Assembly: GCA_037951165.1 (NCBI GenBank)
Contig: JBBDHG010000028.1
Coordinates: 496,001 to 560,000 of the forward strand
Reading direction: 5' to 3'
DNA: 64,000 nt
Origin: Lophius americanus
Taxonomy: Eukaryota > Chordata > Actinopteri > Lophiiformes > Lophiidae
Made by a program: the position numbers and the translations under genes. Below, piece by piece: positions 22,616 through 34,373 of the stretch (position 1 is the stretch's first letter; each line of letters starts with the position of its first letter). Below the pieces are notes generated by a model that was not told where the DNA came from, made no database searches, and was given only the letters and a program-made list of their open reading frames with translations.

Positions 22616-23209
22616 TGCTTGCTTACTCTTAAGAATTGCTTGTTCATTTTCTTTGTTTTGTTAATCAATTTTATTTGCAACTTATAAGAATTCTCTCTTT
22701 GGCAAGAAGAGAGTTGTGGAGATTAGTGAGTGAGGCTGTTGTGTATAATGTGTGTGTTCTCCCCGTCCTTGCAGGTAAGATGATGTAAGCCTTTGCCTCC
22801 TCCACACCTGTCGCAATGTGTTTGCAACTGAGGCCAGGTGGTGATTGTGCATGGCCTTTAAAAGCTATTATTGACATTGGTGAGACGACTAGTGGATCAG
22901 ATGTCATCGTTGCTGTGTGGGGAGCCTTGTGCTTTGTGCCGATTACTTCCTTCCTTCCTTCCTTCCTTGAGGAAAGTGTTGAGTAATTTGGATTTAACTT
23001 TGTTAAGGAGTGGATTCTTTTTGAAGGCCTTTTGATTTGATATATCTTTGGGTTTAGTTTGAATAAACATAAAATTTTTCCCTAACAATATGCAATTTGG
23101 TCTCTTCTTAAAAAAAGTCCTGTTAAAAACCTTTATATGTTACTCCCTCCATACTATAGGCCAGGACGTAGCATCTTCTTAACACCCCGTAAAGTTAGTA
23201 TGGAATCAC
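22616..23209. other. Non-coding stretch
   Basis: No gene is seen. A (TTCC)n run lies at 22946-22968. Confidence 0.5.
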
Positions 23210-23718
23210 AACCGCCGCCACAAGTCCTTTGTATTAATGCGATAACTCCAAAATTATTTCATCGATCAAGTTCTAATTTCAGGCCCACAAAGACCTTAGT
23301 GCAAGGAAGAATTGGATTAGACTGGATTTGCCAAAGGTCAGTTGCATATTTTCGACATTAAGGGAACCTTTCATTTTTAAAATGTTTCTGCATATGAATC
23401 AACTTAAGGAGGTCTTGTATATATCATATTTGACTCGCTGAGGGGAGCATTTTTTTAAATTTTTATAAACATTTAAAGATTTTCAGGATAACTTTCTAAT
23501 CGTTTGTCCAATGTAGTTCAAATGTGGTGCCTAAGAACAGACCCTATGTGTGCTTTCTTGTATACATCATATTTCACTCTAATAGTTGACTCACTAGGCA
23601 AAGCTTTTTCTATTTTTCTGACATAATTTCACATTTAATTTAAGCACTCAATCAGAGGGGTTGTTTGTACAACACAGGGGATTAGGGACTTTTTGAGGAG
23701 CAACAGCACAGGCCTAGT
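23210..23718 (+). repeat. Modular repeat family, locus 5
   Basis: This locus reaches furthest 5': ACCGCCGCCACAAGTCCTTT, then GTATTAATGCGATAACTCC, then the head block (AAAGACCTTAGTGCAAGGAA, GGATTTGCCAAAGGTCAGTT). The middle block is reduced (GAATCAACTTAAGGAGGTCT). It ends with a good tail block (TCAGAGGGGTTGTTTGTACA, GGGGATTAGGGACTTTTTGA, CAACAGCACAGGCCTAGTC). The TTTGTATTAATGCGATAAC sequence also occurs in complement at locus 8, which helps define the 5' edge of the unit. Confidence 0.8.
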
Positions 23719-25016
23719 CTTTTCTAGTTTGTGGTCTCTAATGTAACTGTTTATTTTTTAGTGATGGCAGTTCAGACATCCTAGATGCATCATCTGTGTA
23801 ACAAACTGAGTAAGCACTCACAGGGTATACAATGTTGTCCTCACTCCTCACAACAAATGGTCTGTCTGATGTTCTATTGAAAAAGCCTCTCAATGAAAAT
23901 CATAAAGATTTTCGTACTCGCTTTATTGAAAGATTGCAAAACTTTTCATTGACCTTGCGGATTCCTCGTATCGTAGAGCACTCAGTCCATTCTGTGGACG
24001 GTGGGGAGTTTTCACTAAAGATGTGTAATTTCAGTACCTCCCTCCCTTTTTATATGAGCTGCCTTTGTATCTTGTGTCATTGTGTCTTGTACCTAGCTTC
24101 TAATTGTTTGAAGTAGCTACTATGTCATTTGTTAAATAAGATTTAACATTTACATTTGAATTGTTTAATAAATCTGATACTTGGGAACAGAATCTTGTCC
24201 CTCCCCTATCATGAACTGTCTCGTTGGGCGAAGTCCTGCCATTTCACATCAATAACTGGGTTGGCCAAAATAACCTCTTTATTCCAATTAAATAATTATA
24301 GATAGTTGTGATTAATCTTACTGTCATTACCCTTGACCTCATACATCACACATAAAACATAAAATCCAGAGTAGTTTAGATTACTCTGGTCCACACTCCA
24401 ACACAGGAAGTGGTGGTAATGCAACATCCTGCTGATTGCCACCAGCCATAAAGCTGCAAAAAGGAGGAGAAAAAGTTTTGACTACATGTCAATTTCAGTG
24501 GAGGACAGGAGTTTAAAAGAAATTTCACAGATTTTGCCCCCTGCGTCCTGTTGGCAAAATCCAACAGCTTCTTGAATCCCAAAAGGGAGAAGAAAAAAAA
24601 GTGCATTTGCAGAATTTGATTAACATAACAAGTAATTAATTAGATGAATTCTTAATTGCCTAATTGCTGCCACAAAGGCATCATAAGGCAGTGAGCCTCT
24701 AGTGCGGTCACAAGTTCGGCTAGAGGGGGGGGGGGGTTGCATAGGGAAAGGCATGCAGCTTAAAACATGTTAAGATGCAGAAGATTTCTTCTTCTCTCTA
24801 ACAGACCTATAAAATATTGGGTCAGGACTTTAAGATGGTACACTGATATGCAATGGGAACCTAAATATTATAAGGCACTTCCAACATGAAATAACGAGGA
24901 AAAAATTAAATTACAATGTCACACAGACAAGCAATTACTGCCAGCAAAGAGTAGGGACCTTCTGCAAGATAGTGGATAGGAATTCTCACCTGAAACTTAT
25001 TCTATATGAATGAGAG
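23719..25016. other. Non-coding stretch
   Basis: No gene is recognised. Block 24600-24700 is rich in ATTA cores (AAGTAATTAATTAGATGAAT; TTAATTGCCTAATTGCTGCC) and could be a homeodomain-bound element. A G-run lies at 24725-24736. Confidence 0.4.
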
Positions 25017-25092
25017 CTATGTTGTCGTCTCCGACAGTAAGAGTATATTCCGGAATGGTCCCAAAAACCCTTCGCTGTACAAGCAATCAGAA
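25017..25092 (-). repeat. Modular repeat family, locus 6 (tail only)
   Basis: In complement this is the family tail: GTTGTCGTCTCCGACAGTAA, GAGTATATTCCGGAATGGTC, then TTCGCTGTACAAGCAATCAG. The rest of the unit is absent. Confidence 0.65.
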
Positions 25093-27336
25093 AAAATGCG
25101 ACTGATATCTCACAAAAGTAATTCCAGGTCTTAATCGCACTCAATCTATCCAGGTAAAACATTTCAAATGGAATTATCGCGTTAACAAACGATCTGTGGC
25201 AATGACGTTTCCATGTTATCCCTAACTTTTCGGGGGACACAATTTGTTCTCCAGCCCCTCCTCCCTCATGATCCGCTCCTGACTCTGGAAAACATGTACC
25301 TTTTATATAAACTATTTCCAACATATTAAACATTTCAAAAAATCATCTCGTCCTGCTCAAAACCTGACTCCACTGCGGAACTCTGCATGTGCCAGACAGG
25401 AGACTGTGTCATATGTCTAAATGTGCGTCATGTGTGTGTGTATGTGTGTTAATCTGAAGCCCCTCAGAGTTCCCACTCTAGACTCCGAGTGTCTGTTGTT
25501 GTTCCCAATGGCACTGATTGGGAAACAGCTCCAGGCAACCTCTAGGCATTGACCCACCTCCTTTCTCTTGTGTTTGTGTTTTTGTGCGTGCATATTTGTG
25601 AGCACTAGCGTCCACAAGTGTGTCTGCGTGTGTGCATGTCTTTGTGTGTATGCATATGTGAATACATGCGCATGTGTGGCCTCCCATCATACTTCTCTGT
25701 CTTGAGTAGCAGCTGCTAACTTTAGATGAAAAACTTTGGCAGGAACACAAGAGGAGGGTGAAGAAGAGAGACGAGCTTCTGGGATTCGGGTGGGTCTCAG
25801 AAGTTGGAACAATGGCGGATTCCTTGACGGAGAAAACAGTGAATGAGAAGGGATGAGAGGGCGGCGGATAAAAATCTAGAAAGGGAAATTGAACATGATA
25901 ATTATTGAGAAGGTGAACACAAATTAAACAAAAATTGAACAATGAGGAAAGGAGCAAAAGGTGGAAGGAAGGGACTAAGGAAGGGATGGAAGAGAGGGTG
26001 CAACCAAGGAGGATATATGGAGGAATAAATCAGAAAAACTGCCAACTGTTTGAATGTTGAGAAACGCGGTGTTGGAGGGGGAAAGCATGAAGGATAAAGG
26101 TTTGTCAGAGCCGAAGGGGATTCTTTTCTCTATCTCATATCTTGCTTTTCCCTCTCTGTCTCTTACTCTAGCTACTGACAGGCTGTTGAGCTTTTACCTA
26201 CAACTACTGCCGCGCTCACGCAGAGTTCAAGGCGGAATGAGACAGCTTTATTATAGGTCTGCAGATTGATTTGGAAGTGTCCACCAAGGCTACATGCACT
26301 AGAAGTGGACTCTCGAACATGGCGGCTGAATGAATGATACATGGAGATGAAAATGTTCCACTTCTTCTCTGGGCATCAACCATCATTATTTGAGTTATTT
26401 TTGCTTCAAATATTTTGCAGGAGGGTTCTACTGTACAGGGTAGGCTAATAAGAAGAACTATTATAAAAGGCAACCAGCCAATTTAATGGGCTTTGTGGCA
26501 AATGAAATGCAACAAAGTGGAAAGTTTGAGGCATTAAATAAAAAAAAGATTATCACAGTGTAATATGCGAGTAGAAATTTAAAAGAATTTTCATTACTTC
26601 CACATTAAATGCACAATTTACTTTATTTAAGATGGTATTAAACCAAATCCAAGCAATTTAAAAGATGAAGTGTGCGGATTCATCTTTTATAAATTGTTAC
26701 CGGAACCGAGTACATTTTTAAAAGTTATAATAGCTATATGCTATAAGCCTGTTTTTCTCCTGACTCTGATTTGAGTCTTTGGATAACCACGAGTCCAGCA
26801 TTTGAAATTATGGTTTTGGATTGTTATATGGCACAAACATATCAGAGTTGTATTCTTGGCCCAGAACTACTTAGAGATTTGAAAACAAGTTAGAGAAATT
26901 TGAATGTGATTCTGGGAGTTCCTGGGAGAGTCGGTATAAAGATTTTGAATTCGGCTAATGGGACCATATTTTGTTGTTATTGACTGTGTGAGTTGTTTGA
27001 GACCTCTTTATTCGTGTCCAGTTTACAGTAATTCCAGCTGCTGGAGTTTTTATTGAAAAAAACTATTTCAGTTTTAGTTTTAGATATTCTCCTAAACTAA
27101 CAAAAACATAGACTCTTCCAAATTATTAAAAAAAAAAGAAATTGGCAAACGTACAAACAAACAAAAAAACACAAACACTCGAAAGGAGTTCAGATGGGTG
27201 CTGACATTTTGTCTTTTCACAATAACAAATGTCTGCTTTGCCTTTATTTTTTCTAAATAAACTGTTGTTTCATCATCATCATTCATTGATTTGATCAGTG
27301 CCAAAGCATAAAGACTAAAGATTGGTTATATTACAC
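25093..27336. other. Non-coding stretch
   Basis: No gene is seen. A TG-rich degenerate run covers about 25420-25680. It produces a long but low-complexity open frame on the minus strand, which I discard. Confidence 0.5.
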
Positions 27337-27590
27337 GAGATGTAAATTTGAGTGTCGTCTGCATCATGTTGACAGCTACTTCAATATTTTCTAAAATTTT
27401 GTACAGGGGAAGTATATAGATTTAAAATAACAGTGGTCTCCAGATGGACCCTTGTAAGACTCCGCAGGCCTCGTCAATCTGCTCAGACCCGTGGACACAA
27501 AATATATTCTGTATGTTGAAGATATGATGGAAACACTTTAAAATGGTTCCTGAGAATCCCACCTGGTCTTCCAACAATTCAATAGAATGT
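27337..27590 (-). pseudogene. LINE reverse-transcriptase relic
   Basis: On the minus strand the decayed translation reads EDQVGFSGTILKCF, then CGVLQGSIWRPLLF, which is the diverged reverse-transcriptase motif usually written GVPQGS-x-LGPLLF. After a stop it continues with IYILPL, and after a frameshift with HDADDTQIYI, the catalytic ADD motif with its expected tyrosine replaced. The order and spacing fit an L2-clade LINE. Only the central reverse-transcriptase motifs survive, and I see no endonuclease or tail nearby. Confidence 0.7.
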
Positions 27591-28810
27591 AATGGCGTGA
27601 CATTTCCTGAGCCATCATTCTGGAAAATATCATTTAATACATTCATGAGTGCAGTCTCTGGTCTGAGGAGGGGTCAAAATCCTGAGTGAAAGATATAAAA
27701 GCAACTTTTCTTTGCGAAGGACATTTGAATGTTGTTGTTGTACAACTTTTTTTACGTGTTGTGTTCACAAATTTTAGCTTTGAAAAAGGCCAGTAGTTGT
27801 TTGGAATAGCAGTATTAAGGCTGTACTTCATTGTAAGTGTTTTAATGAATTACATTTTCAAATGAATTGGTGACATGCCTGCTTGAGGAAGTTGTTAGTA
27901 ATCATGAGACCCCTTAATACGGTATGAAATAATTTAGTGGCTAAAACATCAAAGCAACAAATGGAAGCATTTAAATTAGAGAATCATTTCCTGGTATATT
28001 ATCTTGCTTGCTTGATTGAATTATGTCATGCTAACCAGGTTTCTTCTTGAGGGTTGCAGTCATGATGCTTTTATATTCGTTATTGGAAGGCAATTATGTG
28101 TCTAATATTTTGGATCTAGTATGCAAATCCTTGCATTTACTATAAATAAAATAAACATATAGTTTGTCCATGATTGTTTCCAGGACAGATTATGGATCAA
28201 AAACATATTTTTACAGTATACGAACATCCCTGCTTTCAATATTACACGTACTGATTATTGCCTACAGTCGGAAAACGCTCTGCGACACTGATCGAACTGT
28301 AAAGATAAGAATTAGGACAATATTGAACCGATTTCAAAATGTTATTACACTTCTACTCCACGCTAGCCTTTGATCACATCAAACGCCACTGCGTCGCAGC
28401 ATGCAAGCTACAATTAGGTTGAAGGAGCGGTGTGCGTTTTAGTGAACGCTGGAAGTCAACGGATACACAACGAGGCATAACAAGAGCCCGTCTCAAACAA
28501 TGCCCCCCATCCCCCGGAGAGCTTTCAATACTCTTTTGCGTTCTCAAAAGTACACAAGCGCACACACTCGCTCAGATCTCAGGAGGGAAGGAGGAAAAGC
28601 ATTAGAGAGCTGTCTCCATTCACTTTCATCTCTCATCTCTTTTTAATACCACCTCCTTTCTGGAACTTTCTCTTTCCGTTCACACTCCCTCAACTGTTAT
28701 TTCACCAGCTCAAAGTGTGTTAAGTGTATTCCCAATCAATCAGTGAACTCTTTCTAGTAAAGACTGAAAGGCTTTGCAACTACTGTCCACTCTTGATGCG
28801 TGCACAGATA

Positions 28811-28812
<2 letters not shown>

Positions 28813-28861
<49 letters not shown>
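28813..28861. repeat. (GT)24 microsatellite
   Basis: A perfect GT tract of about 49 bp, the longest dinucleotide run in the window apart from the AT-rich tract at 59 kb. Alternating purine-pyrimidine DNA of this length can form Z-DNA. Confidence 0.95.
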
Positions 28862-28862
<1 letters not shown>

Positions 28863-30663
28863 ACATAATAGATAACATCAAGCTCATGCTCCTGCCCTGT
28901 CTTTCTTCTTCCCTTGCCTTGGTTAACACAGCTGGCTGCCTCATAATAATTAAGTCTTCGGCAGCTCTTTTCCTTTGCTCTTTGTCAGTGCACTGAGCAC
29001 TGTCCTGCATGTGTTTATGTGCACGTGCACGTACAGATGCGCGTGAGCCTTTCAGACGACTCACACTTCATTTGTCTGCTGAACGAGACTAGAATCTCTC
29101 GCTATTCACTGGAGAATCATGGTACTGCTTCAGTAAGCACTCTTAATAGTAACCCCAAAAAAGGGTGTGTGGCATGTGTGCGCAGACGCGTGCAGGCATA
29201 CATCAGGGTATTAAAGTTAATTTGTTCTAAAACCACATGTGTGGCTGTGTGTGTGTGTGTGAGTGTAGGCAGAGTGATTTTTTTAAGCCAGAAGTACATG
29301 CAAGAAAGTTTAAGGTCAAAAGGGCCCAGGAGAGGGAGATGAGAGGGCCAGCGCTCGGAAATAAAGAGAGCAAGAGGTGAAATTAGTGCTCTCTGGTTCT
29401 ACTTCTACTTTTCCTTCAAACCTGTCACGGTGTCTTTCACACTCTCTAATTTTCGGCTGTTATTTGGCCTTTCTCATGACTCTTTCTCCACCGTTCACCG
29501 GAGCTCATTTCCCTCCTTCTTTAAAACGTCAATACGCATAAACAAACACATTTCATGGTCAAAGTTTGAAAACAAAGAGAATTCGTTCCAATGGTACTAT
29601 ATTTGATGTGCTAAATTACCCTTTCTTCATTCCTCTTTCCTTGTTTCCGTGGTCTGTGTAGTCCTCGACTCTTGCTCTGATGTTGTTGTTATAACGCCTC
29701 AATGGGACCCATGCTGAGAAAAGTGGCCTGAGTTCGGCACGAAGATAAATGACTGCAAAGGCTGTAACACATAATGATCTGTGCGTACAGTTTTTTTGGG
29801 AGGGGCTGTTTGGATTTGCGAGCAGGCATTCACCCTGTGCTTTTTTATGTTTACGCTCATCTGTGCGTCTGCATGCGCTTGATAATGATATCTATGAATT
29901 ATGCATGAGGTTTGATGTTTTCCATTCAATTCAATCTCTTGTTTTCCCCCAAACAACATTACAGAGGCGGGTCTCTGGGCATTTGGCTGTAAATAAACTT
30001 GAACTAATAGACTTCAACTCTGGGCAACACCCCTCTGCAAAACACTCACCAGGGAGCAAGCTTTAACAAACTGCCTCCAGGCACCATTCTCAGGTTAGCT
30101 CTGGTGGATGATGTTTGACTATGAGGTTACAAGAAAACAGATTGAAAAATTACCGTCTTAGGGCAACTGTTCCAAATAATAATCATTATTGTAATAAAAC
30201 TATAAATAATGGTCTACTGTATGTGGCAATAGGTGAACAACAGCGAGAATATCTTGGAAATTTACAAGCATAAATTAACATAGGGCTACACCCTGAGCTA
30301 AAATGGATAAATAAATCAAATTATTTAACTGTCTCCTGGGTATTAGCTTCTGAATTTGTTAATAGATTTTAGGGCAAAGGAGTGAAGTTGTGTGTCATAG
30401 AGCTTGGGTGAAGAGGATTTGTGTTGCCATTGATGACTGCCCATATCTCCCTTATCTCCCTTATAATCTGTGACCTTGTCCTATCTCATCACTCGTCGCT
30501 TGTGACTGAACTGTGGCTCAGAGTGCCGCCCCTTATCCCACCGCCTTCTCCCTCTCTTGCTCTCTCACTTTCTTCCCTCTGTCTTTGCGCTCTGTTGCTC
30601 ATGGGCCCTGGGCTCCCCCTCTAAGTGCCTGGGGCACCCTGCTCTGCACTTGTCACATTGGCA

Positions 30664-30666
<3 letters not shown>

Positions 30667-30703
<37 letters not shown>
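30667..30703. repeat. (GT)n microsatellite
   Basis: A perfect GT tract of about 37 bp. Confidence 0.95.
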
Positions 30704-30705
<2 letters not shown>

Positions 30706-31475
30706 TGTACATGCATGCGTCTGGTTGTGTTTCATGCCATGTGAAGGGAATCAGTCATATGATTTAGCAGAAGAAAGTCACCCACAGCTTTGTTCAAAGC
30801 GAAGGGAATCATATTGTCTTCTGCCAAAATGTCACAGGACCGAGATTGTGAACACAAATCCACAATGACTCCATAACCTTCCCTCATCCCACGTGTGAAG
30901 AGAATGACTCACTGCCTGCCTTCTTTTATCAGCCTTTTATCTCCCGCTTCAGTAACTCACTGAGTCAATAAAGATAAAAATGCATTCAGATTCAGATAAG
31001 AAGCAGACATGATAGCAGCTCAGCGGGGCTAAAAGCTAACATTGTGGACACAGTGAAAATTCTTACGATCATGCAAACATCAAATGTATGGCAATTATAC
31101 AGATTTTAAAGTTGAATATCTTTGTTTGTCCCGTTAGCATGCTAACTGATTAACAAAAACACAAAGTGCAGCTCAGGCTGATTGGAATGTGGGTGTTTGT
31201 CATCATTGTTTTTCATGTATCTACTCATATATTGGTTTTTGACTTTATGGCAGCAGTAAATGAAAACATGAAAGCTTATTATATATATGTGTGCAAAATA
31301 TCATTGCGGTCCTCCAAAGATATACACTAGTGTTGGTTGGTGCAATGAAAATTCAAATTCTAAACATTGAATGCACAGAAAATGGGAGCAATGCTTCATG
31401 TATTTATTATTTAAATTTGAAACAATGTCGATAGCAGCTTCAACACATTCTGACAGCAAATCTGAAAAACAAAGA

Positions 31476-31632
31476 CAAATCCTCTGACTGAACTCCTTAA
31501 ATTAAATGTTATTTCCCCCGTTTTTTTTTTTATGGAAAAACACCCCCCTTGTAAAAAAATATGAACTATTAGTGATTCAAAAAATACAAGAGAGATTTCC
31601 TGAAGTCCACTTATATGAACCTAAATGGAATA
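31476..31632 (-). repeat. Modular repeat family, locus 7 (partial)
   Basis: In complement orientation: CTGACTGAACTCCTTAAATT, a T-run, then TATGAACTATTAGTGATTCA, ATACAAGAGAGATTTCCTGA, and a CCACTTATATGAACC end. These are the tail-middle junction and middle block of the family. A tRNA-derived SINE begins 28 bp further on. Confidence 0.65.
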
Positions 31633-31660
31633 ATGGTTAATAAGTTATATATATATATAA

Positions 31661-31900
31661 GTTGGTTGTAGCTCAGTGGGTAGAGCAACCATCTTCCAAT
31701 CGGTAGATCAGAAGGTAGCCAGTTCAAGTCCCACTAGGGTCTAATTATCCTGAGGTCCGTGAGTAAGACCCCAAAACCCTAGCTCCCCAGGCTCTTCCAA
31801 GGGTCCACCCTCTGCTCCTTCAGGGATTACAGTTCAAATGCAAAGAAATCATTTCACAGTATATGGCTGTAGGTGATCAATAAAGGATGTTTCTTCATCT
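31661..31900 (+). mobile_element. tRNA-derived SINE
   Basis: The head GTTGGTTGTAGCTCAGTGGG is a clear tRNA box A context (TAGCTCAGTGG), and GCCAGTTCAAGTCCCACTAG near 31719 is box B. The body follows with GAGTAAGACCCCAAAACCCT, CTCTGCTCCTTCAGGGATTA and AAATGCAAAGAAATCATTTC. The 3' end reads GATCAATAAAGGATG with a TTC-rich tail. The order of parts is that of a common teleost SINE whose tail ends in CAATAAAGG plus TTC repeats. Box A and B are well kept, but cloverleaf pairing has decayed, so this is not a working tRNA gene. Confidence 0.85.
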
Positions 31901-33660
31901 AATGCCAGAGATTGACTAAGCAAAATTATAAAATTACTATATTCAGTGATCAATTAAGAGCCATTCATATAAATCTAACAAACAGCGCAGATTAATAAAG
32001 CAGATATCACATAAAAGGCATACATTTTTATGAATAATTTATTAGAGGTCACTGCTAAGAGGGTGTTCAGATGTGTAAAGCTGTTTTAAATGTAGCTGTG
32101 TAGGTGTCAAACTCAGTCCCAGAGGGGGCAAAAATTAAAGATGGAAACCACATCGAGGGCCAAACATGACTGAAATTGGCCATGTTTGCTCTGAGGTATT
32201 ATATCAATTTTCTTCTTATTTTACTTACCCGTTTTATAGAGTTTCTAAAAACCTTGAAAATACTCAAAATACAAATTAAATTCAAAATAGATCAGCATGA
32301 CAAACCTTAAGGTCTCCCAAGCTATCGGCATAGTTTCACAGAATGATTTCCAATGAAAAGCTTTTATACACGCATCAATAACAGGCAAAAAACTATATTT
32401 TTCAAGTTAGTTAATGAAATAGAAGGCCTTTGTTGTCATTGTATGTGGTACAATGAAATTAAGGGAGATAATTGCGAATTACATCTAAAATCAATCAGTT
32501 TTTGTGAACAATATCAAAAAAAAGCCTCTGGTCAATATCCCTAACACTGACCTAGCGGATTCTTTCTTCTCTCAAAATAAAACCGTGAGATTAGACTGTT
32601 GCCGCCCCTAATCTGTTCCTGATGTCAGGAGCAGCTGCTCCTCAGAAAAGAGTAGGTGCATGAATAGCCAACACATGTTTCACACGTGCGACCTACTAAT
32701 TTGTTTATTATTTACCGTTTAAAAAACATTTTTATTATCTATGTACCCTCCGTAATATCTCTTGCAAGGATTAGCCTAAAGTTTATTAGAGTGACTGGAT
32801 AAAAGCTGATTGCTGATACAGTATTGTATTTTATTTTATCGCAGTTTATTCTTGGATTTTTAGTATCTTTGGTTTTTGTACTTTATACCGGCGCACCAGT
32901 TACGTATGCATGTTATATTCAATCATAAATAATAACACAATGCCATATTTATGCAGATTACATGATGCCTTTGTGTGTGGAGGAACAGTACCTCCAGGTA
33001 CGCTTAATAATAAAGTAAATATCGTCTACAAGTTAATTATAACAGTGCAGAACTGACACGGTCAGTAAGAGAAAACAAAAACAAGTATTGCCAGAAAACT
33101 CTCTGCAGTGTTAACACATGTTGAGTCGAAACTGTTCATTTAAAATCAATATTTTGTATTTCTTACGATCCAATTAAGTTGAAGGTGTGGAGCACGAGGT
33201 TAATAAAGGCAGCAAATAGAGTTAAAGGCCAGAAACAAATTGAACATCTTGCTGAAAATGTGATTGATACTGATAGAATTCCAGTGACAATAAAAACAGT
33301 ATTCGCTTCATTAACGAAGCACCGATTGTTTTTTATAAGGCCACTTAGGGGCAATAATTAACAACAAGCTGAATATTACAACACCTTTGACACATGTAGT
33401 CCAATTAGGCATCCAGCAAACACTGAGCAACATTACTTTTTATCAAGTCATGTTAAAAAGTCACTTCTTTTCAAGTTTTGCACCTAGCAAAACTTGATTT
33501 AGTGATCTCTCTCATTCTACCTGTCCTTGGTCTTTCCCAACTTGATATATTTGGATTTCTACAGCTAAATACTCCTCTGCAACCTCGTGTGCTTTCTGTT
33601 TAATCGTTTAATGCTGGGCTGGTAGAGTATGGTGAATCACCAGAGAGTTTTGGATAAAGA
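31901..33660. other. Non-coding stretch
   Basis: AT-rich, with no gene or nameable repeat. The open frames at 32353-32544 and 33163-33361 have no domain. Confidence 0.5.
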
Positions 33661-33970
33661 AAGGTAAAGGTAAATGGACTGTACTTACATAGCGCTTTTC
33701 AAGTCTACTTGACTACCCAAAGCGCTTTTACAACACAAGGCAGCATTCACCCATTCATACAGTGATGATGGAGGCTGCCATGTAAGGCGCCACATACTCA
33801 TCAGGAGCGGTAACCATTCACGCACCAATGGAACAGCCATTGGGAGCGACTAGGGGCTTCGTATCTTGCTCAAGAACACTTTGACATGTTGACTGCAGTG
33901 GCTGGGGTTTGAGCCACCGACCTTCAGATAAATTGACAACCGCTCTACCAACTGAGCCACCGTCGCCCCG
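33661..33970 (-). mobile_element. tRNA-derived SINE
   Basis: On the minus strand the element begins CGGGGCGACGGTGGCTCAGT and TGGTAGAGCGGTTGTC, a well-kept box A region. GGTCGGTGGCTCAAACCCCA is the box B region. The body includes GAGCAAGATACGAAGCCCC and CCATTGGTGCGTGAATGGTT, and the 3' part has AAAGCGCTTTGGGTAGTCAA and GCGCTATGTAAGTACAGTCC, ending in CATTTACC. This is a nearly full-length member of a widespread percomorph SINE type, about 310 bp. It is only moderately diverged and so may be one of the younger insertions in the window. Confidence 0.88.
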
Positions 33971-34067
33971 TAGACAGCTGCTTGTTGCTGGACAGAGGGT
34001 GACTGACTCAACACCAGACTGATCATTTTACCTACATTCTTAATGTAGTTAGTAGATATATTTTTTC

Positions 34068-34373
34068 ATGCTGTTGCCTGACATCAAAAAGGTACTGGGT
34101 TCACATCCACCTTGAAATCGAGGAATTCTGTGTTGAGTTTGCATTTTCTCTAGGTTCTCTTTTGATACATCAGCTTCCTCAAAAAAATCCAAAAACATGC
34201 ACTATAGGTGAATTGATGGTAGTATACAGTATATGGTCGTTAGCATCTATGATTCATACTCTGTGACAAATTGTCCAAGGAGTACCCCATCTCCCGCCCA
34301 ATGTCAGCTGAGACTGGCTCCATCTCCCCAGTGCCCTGAACAGGATGAAGTCGTTACAGAAAACAGATGGATG
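34068..34373 (+). mobile_element. SINE-like dispersed repeat
   Basis: Same type as 3588-3803 but in plus orientation and with its 3' end. It shows a GGTACTGGGTTCACATCCAC box B-like region, GTGTTGAGTTTGCATTTTCT, a CAGCTTCCTC block, CCAAAAACATGCACTATAGG and GGTGAATTGATGG. The distal part follows: GTACCCCATCTCCCGCCCAA, TGTCAGCTGAGACTGGCTCC, CCCTGAACAGGATGAAGTCG and ACAGATGGATGG. The 5' tRNA-like head is poor. Confidence 0.75.

Larger units (their letters stand above)
27591..31475. other. Non-coding stretch with GT tracts
   Basis: No gene is recognised. It contains the long GT tracts at 28813-28861 and 30667-30703 and a shorter one near 29246. Block 29700-30060 is unique-looking and may be a conserved non-coding element (see findings). 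Confidence 0.4.

Noticed and set aside
25478..25957. 159-codon open frame on the minus strand
   Set aside because: Its second half is translated from a TG/CA-rich simple-sequence region and gives low-complexity Cys/His/Thr-rich peptide. No domain or splice context supports a gene.
28724..29064. Open frames on both strands across the GT tract
   Set aside because: They are poly-CV and poly-TH peptides from a dinucleotide microsatellite, open only because the repeat lacks stop codons.
31661..31735. Possible functional tRNA gene
   Set aside because: Boxes A and B are present, but the stems are decayed and the sequence continues into a typical SINE body and tail.
33661..33970. Possible tRNA gene on the minus strand
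   Set aside because: The tRNA-like head is part of a full-length SINE of about 310 bp.
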